Below, in pieces: positions 35,101 to 42,277 of a DNA stretch of 44,919 nucleotides. The stretch spans positions 1-44,919 of the forward strand of contig JAKSBZ010000235.1 in assembly GCA_022360875.1 (NCBI GenBank). The letters run 5' to 3'. Below the pieces are notes generated by a model. That model was not told the DNA's origin. It made no database searches and saw only the letters and a program-made list of their open reading frames with translations. This DNA is from Cytophagales bacterium (GTDB taxonomy: Bacteria; Bacteroidota; Bacteroidia; Cytophagales; Cyclobacteriaceae). Positions within the stretch are counted from its first letter, which is position 1, and every line of letters begins with the position of its first letter. A program made the position numbers and the translations under genes.

Positions 35101-35235
35101 GCTGTCATTGCCGCCTTCACGCTTGTTGAGGTTTACCGGCAAATACTCCGGAAACTCGCTATGGGCATGCTGCTCAAATTCCGGTTCGCGGTTCAACTCT
35201 TCCAAGCCTTTCCAGTATTGTTTTTTATTTTTCAT
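32113..35235 (-). CDS. actB: Alternative complex III subunit ActB (molybdopterin-like and ferredoxin fusion)
   Basis: The 1040-residue periplasmic iron-sulfur subunit. The N-terminus has a Tat-type motif (SRRDFLKMMGFG) and a lipobox-like end (ISAATLAACEAP). It should therefore be exported folded and possibly lipidated. Residues about 60-750 resemble a molybdopterin oxidoreductase (family knowledge: no Mo cofactor is bound). From about residue 780 a ferredoxin-like domain carries four cysteine sets: CNGCSSCVVSC; CQQCNNAPCETVCP; CIGTRYCANNCP with CP; and CSFCVQR plus CAASC. These fit three [4Fe-4S] and one [3Fe-4S] cluster, as expected for ActB. Gap of 32 bases after actA. Confidence 0.95.
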   Translation of the reverse strand: MKNKKQYWKGLEELNREPEFEQHAHSEFPEYLPVNLNKREGGNDSGTSRRDFLKMMGFGISAATLAACEAPVRKAIPYLNKPVEIDPGVANFYASSYINGGDYASVVVKTREGRPIKIEGNKESSITMGGTSAQQQASVLSLYDQQRYDAPRIAGKKAEWQQLDEEVLGALKRIAAEGGRLAVVSKTVLSPSMRAAVAAFQAKNFNTDHIIYDAVSVSAIPAANEKSFGRAVIPSYDFSKADVIVSFDADFMNNWISPVQFSAQYAKTRKLIDGNKEMSRHYQFESNLSLTGGNADYRSPIKPSEQGLAVAQLYNELARLAGEQSLAAKTNIEHVSRAAKDLWLARGKSLVVSGSNDVNVQILVNAINSMLDNYGRTINLDVPLKTRQGDDKAMAGFAAGLKSGKYAGVIFLGANPVYDYVKGADIAKGIKKTKLTVSTSDRRDETSELVNYVAPDHHFLEQWNDAEPVEGFFSLAQPTISPIFNTRQAGESLLAWAENNISYYDFVKSCWKKNLFPMQSSQLLFDSFWDESLYSGVFEPGKGKTSAGKAVFAGDVNEAASGIAKTYKTTGEYEVALYAGFAVGDGSQANNPFLQELPDPISKVTWDNYAAVSVEDAHKFGFSMKEENTNMVNVTISGKTYELPVVIQPGQAKGTVGIALGYGRRSGGKVAEKVGLDLYPAVGSLEGYQNLSVTKGVKVEPSEKSCRIARTQTHQTVMGRTNVVQEATLSEYQKDPFAGREFPHISGMDGTLSPTTVSLWKGHKYEDHHWGLAIDLTACNGCSSCVVSCNVENNIPAVGKEEVMKRREMTWLRIDRYYSSDGKAGDFEAMEQAAANPEVTFMPMMCQQCNNAPCETVCPVAATTHSTEGLNQMTYNRCIGTRYCANNCPYKVRRFNWFKYFDNNDSFPDNLSQNNELGKMVLNPDVTVRSRGVMEKCSFCVQRIQAGKLEARKDGRKMNDGDVDVACAASCSAGALVFGDMNNPESRISKMLKLKKSDNVNVKVEAKEPRAYHSLEEINVQPNVYYLTKIRNKDSKGSNA

Positions 35236-35267
35236 ATGTATAAAGAAAAACTAAATCTTAACCTGAA

Positions 35268-36527
35268 TTAATAGTGACACTTTGAACATTCCAGCCCGCC
35301 GATGTCTTCAACGGTCAGCGGTTCCTTGCTTCGCTTATTATGCGCTTCCACCAGCTTGTCGTAGTAAGGATTTCCCTCGGCATTCACCTTGGTTTCGCGG
35401 TGACAGCTTACGCACCATCCCATCGTCAGATCCGCGTGCTGTTTTACAACAGCCATTTCCTGAATTTCGCCGTGGCATGTCTGGCACTCAACGCCTCCCA
35501 CCTTTACATGCTGAGCGTGGTTAAAATACGCCAGGTCCGGAAGGTTGTGCACACGCACCCATTCAATCGGCTGATTGTTTTCAACCGCAGCGAAAATCTT
35601 CTGCACCTCCTCCGAATCGGTCTTGATCGTGCTGTGGCAGTTCATACAAATGTTCGCCGAAGGAATATTTGCGTTTTTACTCTTCGTTACACCGGTATGA
35701 CAGTAGTTGCAGTCTATCTCGTACTGCCCGGCATGAACCTCATGCGAGAAGGCAATCGGCTGAGTTGGCGCATAGCCCTGCTGCACACCAATGGAAAACA
35801 GTCCGTCCAGAACCGTCTTCGTAACGAGCGTCACAAAAAGCAAGGTAACAAAAAACACCACAGGCTTGCTGGCAAGCATTGCCCTGAAATCAAACCGCTG
35901 GCTCGCCAGCTCCCGGTCTTCTTCAGCCAGTTCTGCTTTTTCGTTCAGATACTTGGTCAGCACGTTGATGGTCAAGCCAAGCACTATCAGGATCAATACC
36001 AGTATCAGCAAATTCACCGCAAGAATGATTGACATATATTTATTGTCAAAAATACCCGCAAGCTCCTGCACAGCTTCTTCAGCTGCCGGAGCTTCCTCAG
36101 CCTGGGCCACTTCAGGAGCCTTTGCCGACTCGTCTTTGATGTAAGCAAGAATAGCATTCAGCTCATCGTCCGAAAAATCGTGAGCCGGCATTTCCAGTTT
36201 TCCGTATTCCTCGTACAGGGCCACCGCATCAGCATCTCCCGATTGGATCACCTTCTGCGAATTAAGAATAAATGCCTTACTCCAAGCCACATCGCGTCTT
36301 TTGCTCAAATCCTTCAGAGCAGGCCCCAACAGTTGTCCGTGAACCTTGTGGCACACTGCACAATTGTCGTCAAAAAGTGTTTTTCCCGCTCCAACAACCG
36401 CCGGGTCGGTCGGGATACTCGCGGCATCTTGGGCAGATGCTATACCAGTTGCCATGACAGTAAACAAACCGAACATCATGACAACCAGCAACGAGCTTCG
36501 CGCTGTTAATTTTTTAAACAACATCAT
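35268..36527 (-). CDS. actA: Alternative complex III subunit ActA (multiheme cytochrome c with N-terminal monoheme domain)
   Basis: First gene of the act operon. Six CxxCH motifs are visible: CAVCH near residue 56, then CNYCH, CMNCH, CQTCH, CVSCH and CSKCH in the last 150 residues. The first lies in a separate small cytochrome c domain (residues about 35-145) with DFSDDELNAILAYI, so this is a monoheme domain joined to the five-heme ActA. A Glu/Ala-rich linker (AQAEEAPAAEEAVQEL) and a membrane helix near residue 165-190 (LAVNLLILVLILIVLGLTI) follow, then a second membrane helix near 225-245. The N-terminus is a signal peptide (SSLLVVMMFGLFTVMATGIASAQ). The start is uncertain among ATGs at 36545, 36527 and 36524; 36527 gives the best signal peptide. 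Confidence 0.9.
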   Translation of the reverse strand: MMLFKKLTARSSLLVVMMFGLFTVMATGIASAQDAASIPTDPAVVGAGKTLFDDNCAVCHKVHGQLLGPALKDLSKRRDVAWSKAFILNSQKVIQSGDADAVALYEEYGKLEMPAHDFSDDELNAILAYIKDESAKAPEVAQAEEAPAAEEAVQELAGIFDNKYMSIILAVNLLILVLILIVLGLTINVLTKYLNEKAELAEEDRELASQRFDFRAMLASKPVVFFVTLLFVTLVTKTVLDGLFSIGVQQGYAPTQPIAFSHEVHAGQYEIDCNYCHTGVTKSKNANIPSANICMNCHSTIKTDSEEVQKIFAAVENNQPIEWVRVHNLPDLAYFNHAQHVKVGGVECQTCHGEIQEMAVVKQHADLTMGWCVSCHRETKVNAEGNPYYDKLVEAHNKRSKEPLTVEDIGGLECSKCHY

Positions 36528-37153
36528 ACTCTGTCTTTCAAGCATTGAGTTATTGGGTCAAATTTTAGTCTTCTGAAACAAATCTAATAGGCATGCCGGT
36601 TATTTCAAATTCATGACACAGATCATATTCTCGCGTCACCTTTCCGGGTTTTTAAAACTCACATTTATACAATTGATAATCAAACATTTGGAAGGAAATT
36701 CAGATGTTAATTTTGTTATTTAGAATTATTTTAAATTGAGAAAACAAAGCATCTTGCTTTGGTTTAATCATGACTTTGCTCATATAGTCACAATCAATGA
36801 AATCATAAATTTCATCTATAACACCTCACAGTATTTACTTTTACATATTTTATAGAACAATACTAGCTTGTTTAAAATATTAAAATAAGTTTAAAATTTT
36901 AAATTTTAAGAATACAAAATTATAAAACAGTAATTTTAAAATGCAACCATCTTTCTGAACAAAGCTTAAAAAAATCAAATCGACAACATCCTGAACAGAA
37001 AACTCCACCTCACAGCCCTCTTTCGCCTGTATCCGAAGCAGTTAGCTCCTTTGTTTTTAATGATTCTAAATTACAGACAGAAGCACTCATTTATTGAAAG
37101 CATTTCATATTTTTAATGAAATAAAATTTTTAACCCCTATCCAACTAGCAAAC
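36528..37153. other. AT-rich divergent region between the act operon and aconitase
   Basis: About 625 bases. The first 80 bases hold the act promoter and leader. The rest is strongly AT-rich (many AAAT and TTTA runs) without a credible ORF or RNA gene. The acn promoter must be at the right end, but I find no good TTTG/TAnnTTTG pair; a TATTTTTA at about 37107 is the nearest weak -7 candidate. Confidence 0.6.
36579..36609 (-). promoter_or_regulatory. Promoter of the act operon
   Basis: On the minus strand TTTG (plus-strand 36606-36609) lies exactly 19 nt before TAGATTTG (36579-36586), a full match to the Bacteroidota -33 TTTG / -7 TAnnTTTG consensus. The predicted transcription start is near 36573, giving a leader of about 45 bases. 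Confidence 0.85.
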
Positions 37154-39418
37154 ATGACCTTTGATATTGAAATGATCAAAGCGGTTTATGCGCGCTTTCC
37201 TAAACGCATTACGGCCGCTCGCAAAGCCGTCGATAAACCACTCACTCTCGCCGAAAAAATACTTTATGCTCACCTGGATCAAGGCGAAGCTACACAAGCC
37301 TACTCAAGAGGCGTTGATTATGTGGATTTTGCACCTGACCGTGTGGCTATGCAGGACGCCACAGCCCAAATGGCGCTGCTGCAGTTCATGCAGGCAGGAA
37401 AGAAAAAAGCAGCCGTTCCTTCAACTGTACACGCCGACCACCTGATCCAGGCAAAAATCGGTGCTGACAAAGATCTTCAAAACGCCTTGAACACGAGCAG
37501 CGAAGTCTTTAATTTTCTTGCTTCGGTGTCCAACAAATACGGCATCGGGTTTTGGAAGCCCGGCGCAGGCATCATCCACCAGGTTGTGCTGGAGAACTAC
37601 GCCTTTCCCGGCGGCATGATGATCGGCACCGACTCACACACCGTAAACGCCGGAGGCCTCGGAATGGTCGCCGTGGGCGTAGGCGGCGCTGACGCCGTTG
37701 ACGTGATGGCCGGCATGCCCTGGGAACTCAAGTTTCCGAAACTCATCGGCGTCAAGCTCACTGGAAAGCTGAACAACTGGACGGCTCCGAAAGACATTAT
37801 TTTGAAAGTGGCCGGCCTGCTGACCGTGAAAGGCGGCACAGGATGCATCGTGGAATATTTCGGAGAGGGCGCGCAGTCGCTTTCATGCACCGGAAAAGGC
37901 ACCATCTGCAACATGGGAGCAGAAATAGGCGCCACCACTTCCACATTTGGCTACGATGATTCCATGCACCGCTATCTGACCGCCACCGGCCGCCAGGACG
38001 TTGCCGACATGGCCAACGCAATCAGAGAACACCTGACAGGAGACAGCGAAGTGTACGATGATCCGGAGACCTATTTCGACCAAGTTATCGAAATCAATTT
38101 GGATACGCTGGAGCCGCACATCAACGGACCTTTCACTCCGGACCGGGCTACACCGGTTTCTCATATGAGATCCGAAGCGCAGAAACACGGCTGGCCGCTG
38201 CAGGTTGAATGGGGGCTGATCGGTTCTTGTACAAATTCCTCATACGAGGATCTGTCAAGGGCTGCTTCCATCGCCAAACAAGCCGTGGAAAAAGGCCTGT
38301 CCACAAAAGCCGCTTTCGGCATCAACCCGGGCTCGGAACAGGTCCGCTACACAGCCGAAAGAGACGGCATTCTGGAGATTTTTGAAAAACTGAACGCCAA
38401 GATCTTCACCAACGCCTGCGGTCCGTGCATCGGGCAGTGGGACCGGGAAGGCGCAGAAAAACAGGAGAAAAACTCGATTATCCATTCATTCAACCGCAAT
38501 TTCGCCAAGCGAGCCGACGGCAACCCGAATACGCACGCATTCGTTGCCTCGCCTGAAATGGTGGCAGCCATTGCTATATCGGGCGACCTGGGCTTCAACC
38601 CGCTTACAGACACGCTGACCAACGACAAAGGCGAACAAATAAAGCTGGAAGTGCCGACTGGGGACGAACTGCCGCAGAAAGGCTTTGCCGTAGAAGACAA
38701 CGGCTACCAAGCTCCCGCCTCCGACGGAAGCAGTGTGGAGGTTATCGTAAAAGAAGATTCCGATCGCCTGCAGCTGCTCAGCCCGTTTCCGGTTTGGGAC
38801 CGCAAGAACATCACAGGAGCCAAGCTTCTTATAAAGGCAAAAGGCAAGTGCACCACCGACCATATTTCTATGGCAGGTCCATGGCTCAGGTTCCGCGGCC
38901 ACCTGGACAACATCTCAAACAATTGCCTGATCGGAGCCGTGAATGCTTTCAACGACAGCACCAATACAATCATCAACCAGCTGACGGGCGAATACGCTAC
39001 CGTTCCGGAGACAGCCCGCGCATACAAAGCCGCAGGAATTCAGTCTGTCGTAATTGGCGACCACAACTACGGCGAAGGCTCATCGCGCGAACACGCGGCT
39101 ATGGAACCAAGACACCTGGGTGTCGCAGCCGTTATTGTCCGCTCTTTTGCCCGGATTCACGAGACAAACCTCAAGAAGCAAGGCATGCTCGGACTAACAT
39201 TCTCCAAAGAAGAGGACTACGATTTGATTCAGGAAAATGACACGTTCAACTTCGTGGATTTGGACAAATTCAGCCCTAACCAGCCGCTGACCGTGGAAGT
39301 AGTGCACAACGACGGCACAAAAGACACAATAAAAGTCAACCACAGCTACAATCAGCAGCAGATTGAATGGTTTAAAGCCGGTTCGGCGCTGAATCTGATC
39401 AAAGCTAAAAACGCCTAG
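37154..39418 (+). CDS. acn: Aconitate hydratase
   Basis: Citrate-isocitrate interconversion in the TCA cycle, with a [4Fe-4S] cluster. The protein has 754 residues from the ATG at 37154; the upstream open frame begins only with a TTG (37094). Cluster ligands are Cys359 ([11 protein letters not shown]), Cys422 and Cys425 ([10 protein letters not shown]); the 63 and 3 residue spacings match mitochondrial-type aconitase. Other conserved parts are [15 protein letters not shown] (near 160), [12 protein letters not shown], and [21 protein letters not shown] in the C-terminal swivel domain. A strong terminator follows at 39455-39506. It is divergent from the act operon. Confidence 0.96.
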   Translation: MTFDIEMIKAVYARFPKRITAARKAVDKPLTLAEKILYAHLDQGEATQAYSRGVDYVDFAPDRVAMQDATAQMALLQFMQAGKKKAAVPSTVHADHLIQAKIGADKDLQNALNTSSEVFNFLASVSNKYGIGFWKPGAGIIHQVVLENYAFPGGMMIGTDSHTVNAGGLGMVAVGVGGADAVDVMAGMPWELKFPKLIGVKLTGKLNNWTAPKDIILKVAGLLTVKGGTGCIVEYFGEGAQSLSCTGKGTICNMGAEIGATTSTFGYDDSMHRYLTATGRQDVADMANAIREHLTGDSEVYDDPETYFDQVIEINLDTLEPHINGPFTPDRATPVSHMRSEAQKHGWPLQVEWGLIGSCTNSSYEDLSRAASIAKQAVEKGLSTKAAFGINPGSEQVRYTAERDGILEIFEKLNAKIFTNACGPCIGQWDREGAEKQEKNSIIHSFNRNFAKRADGNPNTHAFVASPEMVAAIAISGDLGFNPLTDTLTNDKGEQIKLEVPTGDELPQKGFAVEDNGYQAPASDGSSVEVIVKEDSDRLQLLSPFPVWDRKNITGAKLLIKAKGKCTTDHISMAGPWLRFRGHLDNISNNCLIGAVNAFNDSTNTIINQLTGEYATVPETARAYKAAGIQSVVIGDHNYGEGSSREHAAMEPRHLGVAAVIVRSFARIHETNLKKQGMLGLTFSKEEDYDLIQENDTFNFVDLDKFSPNQPLTVEVVHNDGTKDTIKVNHSYNQQQIEWFKAGSALNLIKAKNA

Positions 39419-39454
39419 TAAAAAATTTGACTATAGTCACACAACGGCAATCCC

Positions 39455-39506
39455 GGGCTTGTCCATAATTCATCAGCTTGATTCATGGACAAGCCCTTGT
39501 TTTTTC
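39455..39506 (+). terminator. Intrinsic terminator after acn
   Basis: A perfect 12-bp stem (GGGCTTGTCCAT 39455-39466 with ATGGACAAGCCC 39485-39496) has an 18-nt loop and is followed by TTGTTTTTTC. Confidence 0.9.
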
Positions 39507-39856
39507 AAATTTTCAACCCGAGAATCAAAGCCCCGACCTTTTTATACTCAGTCAACATACAGCAAAAATACAGCCCCCGCCCCATGCTATTTCTGTCAAA
39601 AAAAATGAGTGCCAAACAGATAAAAATCGTTAATAGATTAAACGATTAAGCCAGAAGCACGCCCCGATTTTCACTATTTCCCTTATTTAATTAATCATTC
39701 AAACACATCATTTTGAAAATATAATTAACTGTGAAAAACACCCTTGTAAAAATTGAAAAAAACACTATTTTCAGACTTAAATTAATATTTTTTCATAAAC
39801 AGACAGGATGACATTTGCCTATTCGCATTTCTCAGCCTGGCCCAAATCCAAAAAAA
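39507..39856. other. Leader region of the first GH172 gene
   Basis: About 350 bases without a gene. It holds the operator-like motif at 39623-39649 and, further right, AT-rich sequence. A weak promoter-like pair is CTTG at 39743-39746 with TATTTTCA 19 nt later (39766-39773). The assignment is tentative. Confidence 0.5.
39623..39649. promoter_or_regulatory. Operator-like double motif upstream of GH172 gene 1
   Basis: TTAAACGATTAA (39638-39649) is the exact reverse complement of TTAATCGTTTAA upstream of GH172 gene 2. A partial second copy, AAAATCGTTAAT (39623-39634), lies just to the left, so AATCGTT and AACGATT form an inverted pair with a 9-nt centre. The CG-centred near-palindrome resembles LacI-family operators; this is inference. 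Confidence 0.6.
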
Positions 39857-41947
39857 ATGCTAAAATTCAAACAGCTGCTTATTTGCGTCCTGGCTCTGAC
39901 GCTCATGGGCTTTCAGACCAAAAAAGGGAAAAAGCCGAAAAAAATAACCATGGCTACCCTGCTGGAAGAAATGATTGACCGTACAGATATCACCTACTAC
40001 CCTGTTAACGATTTCGACTGCAAACAATTCAGCAGCCACGACCGCCGCAGCGACACCAACCCGAACAACAACTTATGGTTTGCCAACGACGACTGGGCGC
40101 AGTTTATTCGCAAGGAACAAACCGACGGCCGAACCGAATACGTGATGCTTGACCACCAGGGCCCAGGAAGCATTGTTCGTTTCTGGATAACAGGCAACGG
40201 CGACATCGCAACCAAATACACGCTTCGATTTTATATTGACGGCAGCAAAACACCCGTCATTGAAGGAAAAGCACTCGACTTAATAAGCAAGGGAAAACTT
40301 GTAGGCGCCCCTCTAAGTGCTTCGGTTTCTCCAAACACATTCCCATACTTTCAACGCGGTCACAACCTTTACCTTCCGATTCCCTACGGCAAATCCTGTA
40401 AAATCACCGCTACACACGACGAAGGAAAAAAACCTCATTTTTTCTACTACAACATCAACTACCGAGCTTACAAGGCAGGCACCAAAGTAGAAAGCTTCAG
40501 CAAAAGCACATTGGCCCAAAACAAAGCATTAATCGATCGCGTGCAAGCCAAACTGAAAAGCGGTACCGGAGAGCAGGCCCGAATCATTAATGAAAAGGCC
40601 TTCGCGCACACCCTGGAAGCCGGCCAAACTCATCAGATGGCATTCAACAAAGAGGCGGCAATACAACGCATAGGAGTTAAACTGAAAGCCAAAGACCTGG
40701 AACAAGCGCTGCGTTCTACAATTGTAAAAATGAATTTTGACGGTGAACAAACCGTTTGGTGTCCTTTAGGCGAATTTTTCGGCATCGGATACAAATCCGT
40801 CCCTACCAAAACCCGCTACCACAAAGTTGACGCCGACGGATACATGTCCGCCCTTTGGGTTATGCCTTTCCAAAAGAACTGTCAGATCACTTTCGAAAAT
40901 CTAGGAAATCAACCTGTTGAAATACACGGCGACATCGCCCTGCAGGAATACGACTGGAATAAAAATTCTATGCACTTCCACGCCTCGTGGAAACAATACA
41001 CAGGCATTGAAACCGGCGATCAGAAGAATGTATTGGGCGAAGGAAAACCAAAAGACGTTAATTTTGCAAAATTGGAAGGAAAAGGAGTATACGTCGGCGA
41101 CGTACTCAATCTTTTCAATCCTGCGCTGGCAGGCCACTGGAGAATCTGGTGGGGAGAAGGCGATGAGAAGATCTACATCGACGGAGAAAAACTGCCTTCG
41201 CACTTCGGAACCGGAACCGAAGACTACTACGGTTACGCTTGGTGCAAAGGCACGGTTTTCCACCATCCATTCATTTCCCAACCTATCGGCAAAGGCAACC
41301 TGACCACAGGTTACACCATTAACAGCCGAGTTAGGGCACTGGACAAAATCCCGTTCCGCAAATCCATGAAATTCGACATGGAGCTGTGGCACTGGGTGAA
41401 AACAAAAGTGAACTACTCTCCAGCAACTTTTTATTACATGCTACCAGGCGGCAAAAGCCTCTGCCAGCCACAGATAGCAGAAGCCAAACGAAAAATTGCC
41501 CGCTCGAGACACGACGTCATTCAGCCAACTGCCGACAAAAACGGTTTGATTGAAGGGGAGACAATGTACTGCAATAATAAAGAAGCAAAATTCACAGGAT
41601 CATTCAACGGAAATTTCTCCGGCGGTTATTTGTTGAAATGCTTCAACATCAGCAAAGAGCTTAGCCTTTCATTCCTGGCATCAGCAAATCAAACTGCAAA
41701 CCTGGAACTGAAAGCCCTGGTACACCATAAAGCAAGCTCATTTGAAATCTGCCTGAACGGCCAGCCGGTACAGACTGTTGACATGGAGTTGAAAAAGGGC
41801 AAACTGGAAACTCTTATTATCAAGCAAGCCAAGCTGCTGAAAGGAAAAAACAAGCTTACTTTTAAATTTAAGGGAGACACTCCTGAACGCAAAGAAATTG
41901 GCATTGACTGCCTGAAGATTCTTTCCAGCCAAGGAACTGCTTTATAA
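39857..41947 (+). CDS. GH172 (DUF2961) glycosidase, copy 1
   Basis: A secreted or envelope glycoside hydrolase. The start is the ATG at 39857; upstream only a TTG (39815) is available in frame. Residues 1-20 are a signal peptide-like segment (MLKFKQLLICVLALTLMGFQ), followed by a Lys-rich stretch. DUF2961 motifs are SSHDRRSDTNP, LDHQGPGSIVRFW, RGHNLYLPIPYGKSC, FFYYNINYRAY and HFGTGTEDYYGYAWC. The pair Glu434 (in WWGEGDE) and Glu455 (in GTEDYY) has the 21-residue spacing of the catalytic glutamates I recall for GH172 (E270 and E291). GH172 members act on fructofuranosides (for example difructose dianhydride) or arabinofuranosides, so the substrate here is unknown. From about residue 560 a C-terminal beta-sandwich-like domain follows. 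It has its own terminator. Confidence 0.9.
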   Translation: MLKFKQLLICVLALTLMGFQTKKGKKPKKITMATLLEEMIDRTDITYYPVNDFDCKQFSSHDRRSDTNPNNNLWFANDDWAQFIRKEQTDGRTEYVMLDHQGPGSIVRFWITGNGDIATKYTLRFYIDGSKTPVIEGKALDLISKGKLVGAPLSASVSPNTFPYFQRGHNLYLPIPYGKSCKITATHDEGKKPHFFYYNINYRAYKAGTKVESFSKSTLAQNKALIDRVQAKLKSGTGEQARIINEKAFAHTLEAGQTHQMAFNKEAAIQRIGVKLKAKDLEQALRSTIVKMNFDGEQTVWCPLGEFFGIGYKSVPTKTRYHKVDADGYMSALWVMPFQKNCQITFENLGNQPVEIHGDIALQEYDWNKNSMHFHASWKQYTGIETGDQKNVLGEGKPKDVNFAKLEGKGVYVGDVLNLFNPALAGHWRIWWGEGDEKIYIDGEKLPSHFGTGTEDYYGYAWCKGTVFHHPFISQPIGKGNLTTGYTINSRVRALDKIPFRKSMKFDMELWHWVKTKVNYSPATFYYMLPGGKSLCQPQIAEAKRKIARSRHDVIQPTADKNGLIEGETMYCNNKEAKFTGSFNGNFSGGYLLKCFNISKELSLSFLASANQTANLELKALVHHKASSFEICLNGQPVQTVDMELKKGKLETLIIKQAKLLKGKNKLTFKFKGDTPERKEIGIDCLKILSSQGTAL

Positions 41948-41964
41948 TACCGATCCATTTTTCG

Positions 41965-42002
41965 AAAAAATCCCCGGATGCCTATACTCACGGGGATTTT
42001 TT
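41965..42002 (+). terminator. Intrinsic terminator after GH172 copy 1
   Basis: A perfect 9-bp stem (AAATCCCCG with CGGGGATTT, arms 41968-41976 and 41991-41999) with a 14-nt loop and a T run. It lies 18-55 bases after the stop and separates the two paralogues into different units. Confidence 0.85.
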
Positions 42003-42134
42003 ATGTTTGAAAAAAACTGTCATCCGCCAAATTACAGCCCTATGGAATCCATGCCTAAACAAAACCCTGATAAAAAAAACTTACTTCTAATCAAAATCTT
42101 GCATTCCTTACACGGCTACTTTCGAAAAAAAGGA

Positions 42135-42142
42135 TATTTTTG
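42135..42142 (+). promoter_or_regulatory. Possible -7 box of GH172 copy 2
   Basis: TATTTTTG matches TAnnTTTG. No TTTG lies 19-21 nt upstream, so this is a partial match. If it is real, transcription would start near 42149, just ahead of the operator-like motif at 42152-42163. Confidence 0.4.
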
Positions 42143-42151
42143 TTTAGCAGG

Positions 42152-42163
42152 TTAATCGTTTAA
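42152..42163. promoter_or_regulatory. Operator-like motif upstream of GH172 copy 2
   Basis: TTAATCGTTTAA, the exact reverse complement of the 12-mer at 39638-39649 upstream of copy 1. It sits about 115 bases before the ATG, just right of the -7 box, a place where a repressor would block transcription. Confidence 0.6.
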
Positions 42164-42277
42164 GTACATAAGCTTTCACTTCCTGCCTTCTGCCAAACCA
42201 GCAACAGCTTAGTCAAAGCAATGCTCACATATGAGGCTGATTTTCAGGCTCTGTTTTTTACCCATAATTTCAATTCG

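Larger units (their letters stand above)
42003..42277. other. Intergenic region between GH172 copies 1 and 2
   Basis: About 275 bases without a gene. It contains a promoter -7 box and an operator-like 12-mer. The -33 TTTG is not visible at the expected spacing. Confidence 0.55.

Noticed and set aside
35340..36032. 230-codon open frame opposite actA
   Set aside because: Antisense shadow; actA with six CxxCH motifs is certain.
39815..39856. Longer N-terminus for GH172 copy 1 starting at 39815
   Set aside because: The codon is TTG and the added residues are not signal-like; the ATG at 39857 gives a signal segment that matches copy 2.
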